From contig CAJNDO010000009.1 in NCBI GenBank assembly GCA_905221545.1, positions 1-64,000 on the forward strand: a stretch of 64,000 bases of DNA, written 5' to 3'. The translations under genes and the position numbers were made by a program. The stretch is from a bacterium (GTDB taxonomy: Bacteria; Bacillota; Bacilli; Lactobacillales; Streptococcaceae). Positions 7,476 through 15,576 of the stretch are shown piece by piece (within the stretch, counting starts at the first letter, position 1; the number at the start of each line of letters is the position of its first letter). The notes below the pieces were generated by a model that was given only the letters and a program-made list of their open reading frames with translations, searched no databases and was not told the origin of the DNA.

Positions 7476-7918
7476 GGAGAATATGAAAGTATAAGGCAAA
7501 GAGGGGAGCTTGACATAAGTCTCGATAAATACCAGTAAAATCCTACAAATTGTGTCTTTCTGGGCGATATTGGGTACAATGCAATCGCACATTGGGAATC
7601 AAGGTCTATCAGGTTAAGAAAAGAACTGCTGTCGTCAAAATTTTGAAATAATTTATTTAAAGTCAACACTCTCTATTTTTTATGGTAGAGAGTTTTTGTT
7701 AATAAAATTTTACAAAATGACATTTATATATTGAATTGGGGTATGGAAATGGGCTCAGAAAAAATTTGAGCAAGACATGGATGAATTGGAGAGTGAAGAA
7801 TAGCTTGTTACTCTTTTCTCAATCCAGCTAAAATGTGATATAATAGTACTAATTTATTGGAATACATGAAAGTTTTTGAAAATTTTTATGTATTTCTAGC
7901 TAAGGAAGTAGGAAAAGT
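7476..7918. other. 443-bp gap with gene debris, orphan terminator and pncB promoter
   Basis: No intact gene is visible. On the plus strand, an open stretch without a start codon runs to a stop at 7649-7651 (ending KVYQVKKRTAVVKILK). A second short open tail, ending KKFEQDMDELESEE, stops at 7801-7803. Both look like the 3' ends of decayed genes, though chance frames are possible. A terminator is at 7669-7697 and an extended -10 (TGATATAAT, 7836-7844) precedes pncB. A TTGACA at 7510-7515 has only a poorly spaced TAAAAT (7536-7541). Confidence 0.5.
7669..7697 (+). terminator. Intrinsic terminator
   Basis: CTCTCTA (7669-7675) pairs with TAGAGAG (7686-7692) and is followed by TTTTT. It is about 190 bp after the acetyltransferase stop and has no intact gene directly upstream. 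Confidence 0.75.
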
Positions 7919-9379
7919 ATGTATCCAGATGATAGTTTGACATTGCACACAGACTTGTACCAGATTAATATGATGCAGGTTTACTTTGACCAAGGGATTC
8001 ACAATAAGAAGGCGGTCTTTGAGGTGTATTTCCGCCAACAGCCTTTTAAGAACGGCTATGCGGTTTTTGCTGGTTTGGAAAGAATTGTGAACTATCTTGA
8101 AGACTTGCGTTTTTCAGATAGTGATATTGCCTATTTGGAGTCGCTTGGCTATCATGGGGAATTCTTGGACTATCTTCGCAATTTCAAGTTGGAGTTGACC
8201 GTTCGTTCTGCCCAAGAAGGGGATTTGGTTTTTGCTAATGAACCGATTGTGCAGGTGGAAGGCCCTCTAGCCCAATGTCAGTTGGTCGAAACAGCTCTTT
8301 TGAACATCGTTAACTACCAGACCTTGGTGGCTACTAAGGCAGCACGTATTCGTTCAGTCATTGAAGATGAACCCTTGATGGAGTTTGGGACACGTCGGGC
8401 TCAAGAAATGGATGCGGCTATCTGGGGAACACGCGCAGCGGTGATTGGTGGTGCCAATGGAACCAGCAACGTGCGTGCTGGTAAACTCTTTGACATTCCT
8501 GTCTTGGGGACTCACGCCCATGCCTTGGTACAGGTTTATGGTAACGACTATGAGGCCTTCAAGGCTTATGCTGCGACCCATAAAAATTGTGTCTTTCTTG
8601 TGGATACCTATGACACCCTTCGTATCGGTGTGCCAGCTGCTATTCAGGTGGCGCGTGAGCTGGGTGACCAGATTAACTTTATGGGTGTGCGGATTGACTC
8701 TGGGGATATTGCCTATATTTCCAAGAAAGTCCGTCAGCAACTGGATGAGGCTGGATTTACAGAGGCTAAGATTTATGCTTCAAATGACCTAGATGAAAAT
8801 ACTATCCTCAACCTCAAGATGCAAAAGGCCAAGATTGATGTTTGGGGTGTGGGAACCAAGCTGATTACAGCCTATGACCAGCCAGCTCTTGGTGCAGTTT
8901 ATAAGATTGTGGCCATCGAAGATGAAAATGGTAACATGCGTAATACCATCAAGCTGTCTAATAATGCGGAAAAAGTGTCTACGCCAGGTAAGAAGCAGGT
9001 GTGGCGCATTACCAGTCGTGAAAAAGGCAAGTCAGAAGGTGACTACATAACTTATGATGGTGTGGATGTGAGCGACATGACAGAAATCAAGATGTTCCAT
9101 CCGACTTATACATACATCAAGAAGACCGTTCGTAATTTTGATGCTGTTCCTCTCTTGGTGGATATTTTCAAAGATGGAAAATTGATTTACACCCTGCCTA
9201 GCTTGACTGAAATTCAGGCCTATGCCCGTAAGGAATTTGACAAGCTGTGGGATGAGTACAAGCGCGTGCTCAATCCTCAGCATTATCCAGTGGATTTGGC
9301 GCGTGATGTATGGCAAGACAAGATGGACTTGATTGACAAGATGCGCAAGGAAGCCCTTGGAGAAGGAGAAGAAGAATGA
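7919..9379 (+). CDS. pncB: Nicotinate phosphoribosyltransferase
   Basis: The 486-residue cytosolic enzyme joins nicotinate and PRPP to nicotinate mononucleotide, the first step of NAD salvage (Preiss-Handler route). The N-terminal [14 protein letters not shown], central FGTRRAQ and [19 protein letters not shown], and [14 protein letters not shown] segments are typical of the NAPRTase family. Its length matches Gram-positive members. The ATG at 7919 lies after AGGAAG; an extended -10 (TGATATAAT) is about 75 bp upstream. Its stop overlaps the nadE start in ATGA at 9376-9379, so the two NAD genes are translationally coupled. In TIGR4, as I recall, this pair is SP_1421-SP_1420, far from the genes that follow here. 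Confidence 0.95.
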   Translation: MYPDDSLTLHTDLYQINMMQVYFDQGIHNKKAVFEVYFRQQPFKNGYAVFAGLERIVNYLEDLRFSDSDIAYLESLGYHGEFLDYLRNFKLELTVRSAQEGDLVFANEPIVQVEGPLAQCQLVETALLNIVNYQTLVATKAARIRSVIEDEPLMEFGTRRAQEMDAAIWGTRAAVIGGANGTSNVRAGKLFDIPVLGTHAHALVQVYGNDYEAFKAYAATHKNCVFLVDTYDTLRIGVPAAIQVARELGDQINFMGVRIDSGDIAYISKKVRQQLDEAGFTEAKIYASNDLDENTILNLKMQKAKIDVWGVGTKLITAYDQPALGAVYKIVAIEDENGNMRNTIKLSNNAEKVSTPGKKQVWRITSREKGKSEGDYITYDGVDVSDMTEIKMFHPTYTYIKKTVRNFDAVPLLVDIFKDGKLIYTLPSLTEIQAYARKEFDKLWDEYKRVLNPQHYPVDLARDVWQDKMDLIDKMRKEALGEGEEE

Positions 9380-10200
9380 GTTTGCAAGAAACGATTATCC
9401 AAGAACTGGGTGTGAAACCAGTGATTGATGCCCAAGAAGAAATCCGTCGTTCCATTGATTTTTTAAAGAGATATCTGAAAAAACATCCCTTCCTAAAAAC
9501 CTTTGTACTAGGGATTTCCGGAGGACAAGACTCAACCTTGGCAGGTCGCTTGGCCCAATTAGCTATGGAAGAACTGCGAGCAGAAACTGGCGATAACAAC
9601 TATAAATTTATCGCTGTCCGCCTGCCATACGGAGTGCAAGCTGATGAAGCAGATGCTCAAAAATCCCTCGCTTTTATCCAGCCGGATGTCAGCTTGGTTG
9701 TGAATATCAAGGAATCAGCTGATGCTATGACAGCTGCAGTTGAAGCGACAGGAAGCACTGTTTCAGACTTCAACAAGGGAAATATCAAGGCACGTTGCCG
9801 TATGATTGCCCAGTATGCCCTGGCAGGTGCCCATAGCGGAGCGGTCATTGGGACAGACCATGCTGCGGAAAATATCACAGGTTTCTTTACCAAGTTTGGT
9901 GACGGTGGTGCAGATATTTTACCCCTGTTCCGCCTCAATAAACGTCAAGGGAAACAACTCTTGAAGGAACTTGGTGCAGACCCAGCCCTTTATGAAAAAA
10001 TCCCAACAGCAGACCTAGAAGAAGACAAACCTGGTCTAGCTGATGAAGTAGCTCTCGGAGTCACCTATGCAGAGATTGACGACTACTTAGAAGGCAAACA
10101 AGTTAGCCCAGAAGCTCAAGCGACTATCGAAAACTGGTGGCACAAAGGCCAACACAAACGCCACCTACCCATCACCGTATTTGATGACTTTTGGGAGTAA
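9376..10200 (+). CDS. nadE: Ammonia-dependent NAD+ synthetase
   Basis: The 274-residue protein converts nicotinate adenine dinucleotide, ATP and ammonia to NAD+, the last step of NAD synthesis. The PP-loop ATP pyrophosphatase motif is [15 protein letters not shown] (SGGxDS, about residues 44-58), and [22 protein letters not shown] and PLFRLNKRQ follow. There is no N-terminal glutaminase domain, which fits the short ammonia-using form. The start overlaps the pncB stop by four bases. The gene ends one base before a terminator. Together with pncB it allows NAD synthesis from imported nicotinate. Confidence 0.96.
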   Translation: MSLQETIIQELGVKPVIDAQEEIRRSIDFLKRYLKKHPFLKTFVLGISGGQDSTLAGRLAQLAMEELRAETGDNNYKFIAVRLPYGVQADEADAQKSLAFIQPDVSLVVNIKESADAMTAAVEATGSTVSDFNKGNIKARCRMIAQYALAGAHSGAVIGTDHAAENITGFFTKFGDGGADILPLFRLNKRQGKQLLKELGADPALYEKIPTADLEEDKPGLADEVALGVTYAEIDDYLEGKQVSPEAQATIENWWHKGQHKRHLPITVFDDFWE

Positions 10201-10201
10201 A

Positions 10202-10403
10202 AACCTCCAGTGGAGGTTTTTACCCTGAGCCTAGAAATGAGAAAGCGAAGAAGGTCCAGTGGACCTTTTTAGCTTCTTGCCTTGAAACTTGAGAGCAAGA
10301 ATAACCTCCAGTGGAGGTTTTTACCCTGAGCCTAGAAATGAGAAAGTGAAGAAGGTCCGGTGGACCTTTTTAGCTTATTACCTTGAGATTCGAAATCAAA
10401 ACA
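10202..10403. repeat. Tandem duplication (101-bp period) of a double-terminator block
   Basis: Two adjacent copies, from 10202 and 10303, share long identity. Each contains two hairpins: AACCTCC-AGT-GGAGGTT (10202-10218, 10303-10319) and AGGTCC-AGT-GGACCT followed by TTTTT (about 10251-10270, 10353-10371). The second copy has a G in the second loop (GGT) and diverges after about 10375. The four hairpins in series form a strong stop after nadE. Confidence 0.9.
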
Positions 10404-10456
10404 AGTTTCAATGGAGATTGAACAGAGAATCATCTATTAGAAAGCGAGGTAACATT

Positions 10457-11008
10457 ATGAAAGCAATCGGTACGCAAGTATTACAGACAGAACGTTTAAT
10501 CTTGAGAAGATTTGTGGAGAGTGATGCGGAAGCCATGTTTCAAAATTGGGCTTCGTCTGCTGAGAATCTGGCCTATGTCACCTGGGATCCTCATCCTGAT
10601 GTTGAGGTCACTCGAAACTCGATTTGTAATTGGGTTGGCTCCTATACAAATCCCAACTATTACAAATGGGCCATTTGTCTCAAAGAAAACCCAGAGCAAG
10701 TGATAGGGAATATCAGCATCGTTGAAATGGATGAGAATGATTCTTGTTGTGAAATTGGGTATATTTTAGGAAAAAACTATTGGGGTCGTGGTATGATGAC
10801 GGAGGCTTTGAAAGCTGTCTTAGACTTTTGTTTTACTCAAGCAGGCTTTCAAAAGGTCAGAGCTCGATATGCCAGTCTCAATCCAGCTTCAGGTCGTGTC
10901 ATGGAGAAGGCTGGGATGTCCTATCTAAAGACTGTTACAAATGGTGCCGAGAGAAAAGGCTATGTTGCAGACCTTATTTATTATCAGATAAGTAAGAAGG
11001 ATAGATAA
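10457..11008 (+). CDS. RimJ/RimL-family GNAT acetyltransferase
   Basis: This is a 183-residue protein from the ATG at 10457, which follows GAGGT; a longer in-frame reading from 10289 would run through the terminator repeat and is unlikely. It has the RimJ/RimL plan: an N-terminal LQTERLILRRFVESDAEAMF, an acetyl-CoA loop YWGRGMMTEALKAVLDFCF (about residues 108-126), then NPASGRVMEKAGM near residue 150. Enzymes of this group acetylate protein N-termini or small amines such as antibiotics or polyamines; the substrate here is not known. It is flanked by the terminator repeats and the Rpn nuclease gene and is probably transcribed alone. Confidence 0.86.
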   Translation: MKAIGTQVLQTERLILRRFVESDAEAMFQNWASSAENLAYVTWDPHPDVEVTRNSICNWVGSYTNPNYYKWAICLKENPEQVIGNISIVEMDENDSCCEIGYILGKNYWGRGMMTEALKAVLDFCFTQAGFQKVRARYASLNPASGRVMEKAGMSYLKTVTNGAERKGYVADLIYYQISKKDR

Positions 11009-11149
11009 GCTTAACATTTATTGCTTATCCTCTGTTCTTATTTTTTATTTACTATTTCATTTATCCTCTCTTTTCCGAATAAATAGATAGTAGCAGTTAA
11101 TCTAGCAAACCTAGATTTAAAACTGTGGTATAATAAAAGGAGGAAAAGG

Positions 11150-12013
11150 ATGATTCTCAGACATCCGGGCATCAGCCCGACCAATGATTTGGTTGCTAAG
11201 AAGATTTTTAGCAACCCAGAGATTACTTGTCAATTTATTCGCGATATGCTGGACTTGCCAGCCAAAAATGTAACCATTTTGGAGGGGAGCAATATTCACG
11301 TCTTGCCTTCCCTGCCGTACTCGGCTCAGGATTTCTATACTAGTATTGATGTTTTGGCGGAGCTAGATAATGGAACGCAAGTAATTATTGAAATCCAAGT
11401 TCATCATCAGAATTTTTTCATCAATCGTTTGTGGGCTTACTTATGCAGCCAGGTCAATCAGAATCTTGAAAAAATTCGCCAACGTGAAGGTGACACACAC
11501 CAGAGTTACAAACACATCGCACCAGTATACGCTATCGCTATCGTGGATAGCAACTACTTCTCGGACGACTTGGCTTTTCACAGCTTTAGTATGCGAGAGG
11601 ACACGACAGGTGAGGTCTTAACCATCACAAACAACGGTCAGGAAAACCATCTGGTCAAAATGGCTTTCTTGGAACTTAAAAAATACAGAGAAACCAGCAA
11701 AGATAGCATTCGCAAGCCATGGTTGGAGTTTTTCGGGAATAAACCCTTTACCCAGCAACCTGAGCGAGCCATCAGCCAGGCAGACCAACTGCTAGACTAT
11801 AAGAGCTGGTCCGAGGAGGACAGGAAAATGTTTAGTGAACAGCGCAGACGCGAAGAACAAGCCTTGCTAGCGCAGGACTATGCCTTGGAAACTGCTAGGG
11901 CGGAAGGGAAATTTTTTGCCTTCCTAGACATGGTCCACCAAGGTCTTCTGACTTCAGAGGTTGCAAGTGAGCAATTGGGCATGACCGTTGCTGAGTTTGA
12001 GGCCTTGTTGTAA
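11150..12013 (+). CDS. Rpn/PDDEXK-family nuclease-transposase-like protein
   Basis: The 287-residue protein starts LRHPGISPTNDLVAKKIFSN, the typical opening of the PD-(D/E)XK family annotated as Rpn recombination-promoting nuclease or putative transposase (TIGR01784/PDDEXK_2). Probable active-site elements are SIDVLAEL (Asp) and VIIEIQVHHQ (ExQ variant) at about residues 65-85. The C-terminal part has LDYKSWSEEDRKMF and ends in a short helical tail with SEQLGMTVAEFEALL. Family members cleave DNA and promote RecA-independent recombination in E. coli; whether this one moves is unknown. An extended -10 (TGGTATAAT, 11126-11134) lies just upstream, with AAAGGAGG. A broken copy of its middle follows at 12024. 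Confidence 0.85.
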   Translation: MILRHPGISPTNDLVAKKIFSNPEITCQFIRDMLDLPAKNVTILEGSNIHVLPSLPYSAQDFYTSIDVLAELDNGTQVIIEIQVHHQNFFINRLWAYLCSQVNQNLEKIRQREGDTHQSYKHIAPVYAIAIVDSNYFSDDLAFHSFSMREDTTGEVLTITNNGQENHLVKMAFLELKKYRETSKDSIRKPWLEFFGNKPFTQQPERAISQADQLLDYKSWSEEDRKMFSEQRRREEQALLAQDYALETARAEGKFFAFLDMVHQGLLTSEVASEQLGMTVAEFEALL

Positions 12014-12023
12014 GACTAGCACT

Positions 12024-12125
12024 AACAGTCTGGAAAACCATCTAGTCAAGATGGCGTTCTTGGAACTAAAAAAATACAGAGAAACCAGCAAAGATAAGGT
12101 TCGTAAACCGTAATTGGAGTTTTTG
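12024..12125 (+). pseudogene. Partial, decayed copy of the upstream Rpn gene
   Basis: This 102-bp stretch aligns without gaps to 11633-11734 of the upstream gene at an offset of 391 bp. Shared words include GGAAAACCATCT, TTCTTGGAACT and AAAAATACAGAGAAACCAGC. It reads as LVKMAFLELKKYRETSKDKVRKP and then hits a TAA. It has no start and no 3' half. Either a tandem gene was lost by deletion or an intragenic duplication decayed. Confidence 0.85.
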
Positions 12126-12143
12126 TAAATCAGTAAGTCAATG

Positions 12144-12183
12144 ACAGATTTTTCCGTGATAAACGGAAGAATCTGTTTTTTTA
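12144..12183 (+). terminator. Terminator after the Rpn locus
   Basis: ACAGATTTTTCCGT and ACGGAAGAATCTGT form a long stem with loop GATAA, followed by a T6 run. Confidence 0.8.
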
Positions 12184-12320
12184 GTTTACTAGATGTTGGC
12201 TCGAAAAACGTAAGATAGATTACCCTTTTACTCATGCTTTTTTGATTTATTTGAAGTATAACCTGATTAAATTCCTATTTTTCCCTATCATTGTCCCTAT
12301 TTTTTCTGGAGTTTTGGGGC

Positions 12321-12326
12321 TATAAT
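12321..12326 (+). promoter_or_regulatory. -10 element of the ccdA operon
   Basis: TATAAT at 12321-12326 lies 33 bp before the ATG at 12359. The RBS ATGGAGGAAGG is between them. The rest of the 12184-12358 gap shows nothing else clear. Confidence 0.6.
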
Positions 12327-12358
12327 AGTCCTATCAAATCAAAGAATGGAGGAAGGCA

Positions 12359-13069
12359 ATGGATAATATAATCTTTTTTATCAGTGTTTTTCTTGCTGGA
12401 ATTCTTTCCTTCTTTTCTCCTTGTATTTTACCCTTGTTACCGGTTTATGCAGGTGTCTTGTTGGATGACAAAGATGGTGCTCAGGCTTCTAGCGGAAAAT
12501 TGTCAATCTCAGTTGTTAGTCTATTGCGAACTTTGGCCTTTATAGCGGGGATATCCTTTATCTTTATCTTACTGGGCTATGGAGCTGGTTTTTTAGGCAA
12601 TTGGCTTTATGCTTCTTGGTTTCAGTATGTGACGGGTGCGGTTATCATTCTCTTGGGCTTGCACCAGATGGAAGTCTTACATTTGCAGGGGCTTTACAAG
12701 GAAAGAAGGATACAATTAAAGAGACAGGGACAAAAGGGTAAGGGCTATAGTCAGGCATTTTTACTGGGATTGACCTTTAGTTTTGCTTGGACGCCATGTG
12801 TGGGGCCGGTTCTAGGCTCTGTTTTGGCCTTGGCGGCTTCAGGTGGTTCAGGTGCTTGGCAGGGAGCTGGTCTCATGTTGATTTACACGCTGGGTTTGGC
12901 GCTACCATTTTTGGTTCTAGCTCTTGCCTCCAGCTATGTTTTGAAACATTTCCGAAAACTCCATCCTTACCTCGGAACCCTCAAAAAAGTGGGTGGTTTC
13001 CTCATTATCGTGATGGGAATCTTGGTGCTTTTGGGAAATGCTTCCATTTTGACTACATTATTTGAATAG
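12359..13069 (+). CDS. ccdA2: CcdA-type thiol-disulfide transporter (CcdA2)
   Basis: The 236-residue membrane protein of the CcdA/DsbD-beta family has six hydrophobic segments. The conserved cysteines are in SPCILPLLPVY (near residue 22) and WTPCVGPVLG (near 145). It carries electrons from cytoplasmic thioredoxin across the membrane. Here the partners follow directly: a lipid-anchored thioredoxin whose gene begins 13 bp after the ccdA stop, then the MsrAB methionine sulfoxide reductase. That is the published pneumococcal CcdA2-Etrx2-MsrAB2 system (TIGR4 SP_0658-0660 from memory). The ATG at 12359 is supported by GGAGGAAGG upstream. Transcription probably starts at the TATAAT at 12321. Confidence 0.93.
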   Translation: MDNIIFFISVFLAGILSFFSPCILPLLPVYAGVLLDDKDGAQASSGKLSISVVSLLRTLAFIAGISFIFILLGYGAGFLGNWLYASWFQYVTGAVIILLGLHQMEVLHLQGLYKERRIQLKRQGQKGKGYSQAFLLGLTFSFAWTPCVGPVLGSVLALAASGGSGAWQGAGLMLIYTLGLALPFLVLALASSYVLKHFRKLHPYLGTLKKVGGFLIIVMGILVLLGNASILTTLFE

Positions 13070-13082
13070 AAAGGAAGAAGAA

Positions 13083-13646
13083 ATGAAAAAATGGCAAACA
13101 TGTCTCCTTGGAGTGGGCTCAATCTGTTGCTTGGCAGCCTGTTCGGCTAAAAACATGTCAGACGAGTCTACTATGAAGGAGCAAACAAAAACAGAACAAG
13201 TCAGTGCGCAAACTGCGACTAAAGGTCAGGCAGTCGCTGATTTTGAATTGACAGGTGTAGACGGCAAGACCTACCGCTTGTCTGATTACAAGGGCAAGAA
13301 AGTCTATCTCAAATTCTGGGCTTCTTGGTGTTCCATCTGTCTGGCTAGTCTTCCGGATACGGATGAAATTGCTAAGGATGCTGGAGACGACTATGTGGTC
13401 TTGACAGTGGTGTCTCCTGGTCACAAGGGTGAACAAGCGGAAGCAGACTTTAAAAACTGGTACAAGGGCTTGGATTATAAAAATTTCCCAGTTTTAATTG
13501 ATCCATCAGGCAAACTTTTGGAAAGTTATGGTGTCCGTTCTTACCCAACTCAAGCCTTTATAGACAAGGAAGGCAAACTGGTCAAAACGCAACCAGGTTT
13601 TATGGATAAGGATATGATTTTAAAAGAATTGAAAGAAATGGGGTAG
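13083..13646 (+). CDS. etrx2: Surface thioredoxin lipoprotein (Etrx2-type)
   Basis: The 187-residue TlpA/ResA-like thioredoxin has a lipoprotein signal (lipobox LAAC near residues 18-21), a Ser/Thr/Gln-rich linker, and a thioredoxin fold from about residue 52. The redox motif is WASWCSICLASLP with Cys83 and Cys86. The cis-proline is in YPTQAFID. It receives electrons from CcdA2 and reduces MsrAB2 outside the membrane. The ATG at 13083 is preceded by AAGGAAGAAG; the in-frame upstream extension to 13062 would overlap ccdA and spoil the signal peptide. The gene is followed by msrAB2 after 9 bp. Confidence 0.93.
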   Translation: MKKWQTCLLGVGSICCLAACSAKNMSDESTMKEQTKTEQVSAQTATKGQAVADFELTGVDGKTYRLSDYKGKKVYLKFWASWCSICLASLPDTDEIAKDAGDDYVVLTVVSPGHKGEQAEADFKNWYKGLDYKNFPVLIDPSGKLLESYGVRSYPTQAFIDKEGKLVKTQPGFMDKDMILKELKEMG

Positions 13647-13655
13647 GGAAAGGTC

Positions 13656-14768
13656 ATGAATGATAAAGTAAAATTGTTTGTCTTGGCAGGGATTTTTTTC
13701 CTAGCCATAACCGGTTTCTATTTTCTATTGATGCGAAATGCAGGGCAGACAGATAGCTCGCAAATTGAGAAAGCGGCAGTTAGCCAAGGAGGAAAAACAG
13801 TGAAAAAAACAGAAATTAGTAAAGATGCAGACTTGCATGAAATTTATCTAGCTGGGGGATGTTTCTGGGGAGTGGAGGAATACTTCTCACGTGTGCCTGG
13901 AGTGACAGATGCCGTTTCAGGCTATGTAAACGGTAGAGGGGAAACAACCAAGTACGAATTGATTAACCAAACAGGTCATGCGGAGACTGTCCATGTTACT
14001 TATGATGCCAAGCAAATTTCCCTCAAGGAAATCTTGCTACATTACTTCCGCATTATCAATCCAACCAGCAAAAATAAACAAGGAAATGACGTGGGAACCC
14101 AGTATCGTACCGGTGTTTATTACACAGATGACAAGGATTTAGAGGTGATTAATCAAGTCTTTGATGAGGTGGCTAAGAAATACGACCAACCTCTAGCAGT
14201 TGAAAAGGAGCCCTTGAAGAATTTTGTGGTGGCAGAGGATTACCATCAAGACTACCTCAAGAAAAATCCAAATGGGTACTGTCATATCAACGTCAATCAG
14301 GCTGCCTACCCCGTCATTGATGCCAGCAAATATCCTAAACCAAGTGATGAAGAATTGAAAAAGACCTTGTCACCTGAAGAGTATGCAGTTACCCAGAAAA
14401 ATCAAACAGAACGAGCTTTTTCAAACCGCTACTGGGATAAATTTGAATCTGGTATCTATGTGGATATAGCAACTGGCGAACCCCTTTTTTCATCAAAGGA
14501 CAAGTTTGAGTCTGGTTGCGGCTGGCCTAGTTTCACCCAACCCATCAGCCCAGATGTTGCTACCTACAAGGAAGATAAGTCTTACAATATGACACGCATG
14601 GAAGTGCGGAGTCGAGTAGGAGATTCTCACCTTGGCCATGTCTTTACGGATGGACCACAGGACAAGGGTGGCTTGCGCTACTGTATCAATAGTCTCTCTA
14701 TCCGCTTTATTCCTAAAGACCAAATGGAAGAAAAAGGCTATGCTTATTTACTAGATTATGTTGATTAA
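13656..14768 (+). CDS. msrAB2: Fused peptide methionine sulfoxide reductase MsrA-MsrB (surface form)
   Basis: The 370-residue fusion has an N-terminal membrane anchor (residues 6-24, [19 protein letters not shown]). The MsrA domain has the catalytic loop [12 protein letters not shown] (Cys69) at about 62-215, and the MsrB domain covers about 230-370 with [11 protein letters not shown] (Cys343) and SGCGWPSF. MsrA reduces S-sulfoxides and MsrB reduces R-sulfoxides of methionine in exposed proteins. The anchor places the enzyme on the outer face, fed by the thioredoxin and CcdA genes just upstream. Such repair suits an organism that also makes much H2O2 through the spxB and lctO genes found here. 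AGGG precedes the ATG. No clear terminator follows. Confidence 0.95.
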   Translation: MNDKVKLFVLAGIFFLAITGFYFLLMRNAGQTDSSQIEKAAVSQGGKTVKKTEISKDADLHEIYLAGGCFWGVEEYFSRVPGVTDAVSGYVNGRGETTKYELINQTGHAETVHVTYDAKQISLKEILLHYFRIINPTSKNKQGNDVGTQYRTGVYYTDDKDLEVINQVFDEVAKKYDQPLAVEKEPLKNFVVAEDYHQDYLKKNPNGYCHINVNQAAYPVIDASKYPKPSDEELKKTLSPEEYAVTQKNQTERAFSNRYWDKFESGIYVDIATGEPLFSSKDKFESGCGWPSFTQPISPDVATYKEDKSYNMTRMEVRSRVGDSHLGHVFTDGPQDKGGLRYCINSLSIRFIPKDQMEEKGYAYLLDYVD

Positions 14769-14800
14769 GAGGGCTTTCCTAAGCAATTAGAGGAGAATTT

Positions 14801-14809
14801 TGCTATACT
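14801..14809 (+). promoter_or_regulatory. Extended -10 promoter of the two-component system
   Basis: TGCTATACT is an extended -10 located 30 bp before the ATG at 14839. The RBS is AAAGGAG at 14826-14832. Confidence 0.6.
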
Positions 14810-14838
14810 GATACTAGTAAGTGACAAAGGAGCAGAGC

Positions 14839-15576
14839 ATGACCTATACAATCTTAATCGTAGAAGATGAGTATCTGGTAAGGCAAGGTTTGACCAAGTT
14901 GGTCAATGTAGCAGCCTACGATATGGAAATCATTGGTCAGGCTGAAAATGGAAGGCAGGCTTGGGAATTGATTCAAAAGCAGGTGCCAGACATTATTTTA
15001 ACTGATATCAACATGCCTCAGTTGAATGGCATCCAGTTGGCCACTCTAGTCCGAGAAACCTATCCTCAGGTACATTTGGTCTTTTTGACCGGCTACGATG
15101 ATTTTGATTATGCCTTGTCTGCGGTCAAACTCGGTGTGGATGACTACTTGCTCAAGCCCTTTTCTCGTCAGGATATTGAGGAAATGTTGGGGAAAATCAA
15201 GCAAAAACTAGACAAGGAAGAAAAGGAAGAGCAGTTACAAGATTTACTGACCGCTAAGTTTGAGGGAAACCTGGCTCAGAAAATCCAGTCTCATCTGGCT
15301 GACAGCCAATTTAGTTTAAAGTCTTTGGCTAGAGACTTGGGTTTTAGTCCAACTTATCTGAGCTCCTTGATTAAGAAAGAGTTGGGCTTGCCTTTTCAGG
15401 ATTATCTGGTGAGAGAGCGTGTCAAACAAGCCAAGCTCTTGCTTTTAACTACAGATCTGAAGATTTACGAGATAGCAGAAAAGGTTGGCTTTGAAGATAT
15501 GAACTACTTTACCCAACGTTTTAAACAGATTGCAGGTTTGACCCCCCGTCAGTTTAAGAAGGGAGAAGGTCGATGA
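14839..15576 (+). CDS. AraC-type response regulator (RR09/ZmpR type)
   Basis: The 245-residue regulator starts at the ATG at 14839 rather than the upstream in-frame GTG at 14821, because AAAGGAG is correctly spaced for the ATG. The receiver domain covers residues 1-120, with phospho-acceptor Asp56 in ILTDINMP and the conserved Lys in DYLLKPF. The C-terminal AraC/XylS double helix-turn-helix is at about 145-245, with LGFSPTYLSSLIKKELG and VGFEDMNYFTQRFKQIAGLTP. This is the YesN class. Its kinase overlaps by four bases (ATGA at 15573). In TIGR4 the pair is SP_0661-0662 (TCS09, also called ZmpR/ZmpS), next to zmpB as here. Confidence 0.93.
   Translation: MTYTILIVEDEYLVRQGLTKLVNVAAYDMEIIGQAENGRQAWELIQKQVPDIILTDINMPQLNGIQLATLVRETYPQVHLVFLTGYDDFDYALSAVKLGVDDYLLKPFSRQDIEEMLGKIKQKLDKEEKEEQLQDLLTAKFEGNLAQKIQSHLADSQFSLKSLARDLGFSPTYLSSLIKKELGLPFQDYLVRERVKQAKLLLLTTDLKIYEIAEKVGFEDMNYFTQRFKQIAGLTPRQFKKGEGR

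Noticed and set aside
7510..7541. TTGACA with TAAAAT as a small-RNA promoter before the orphan terminator
   Set aside because: The spacer is 20 bp and the -10 is weak; kept only as part of a low-interest finding.
10289..10456. N-terminal extension of the RimL-type gene to 10289
   Set aside because: It reads through a terminator repeat and has no family match; ATG 10457 with GAGGT gives the standard start.
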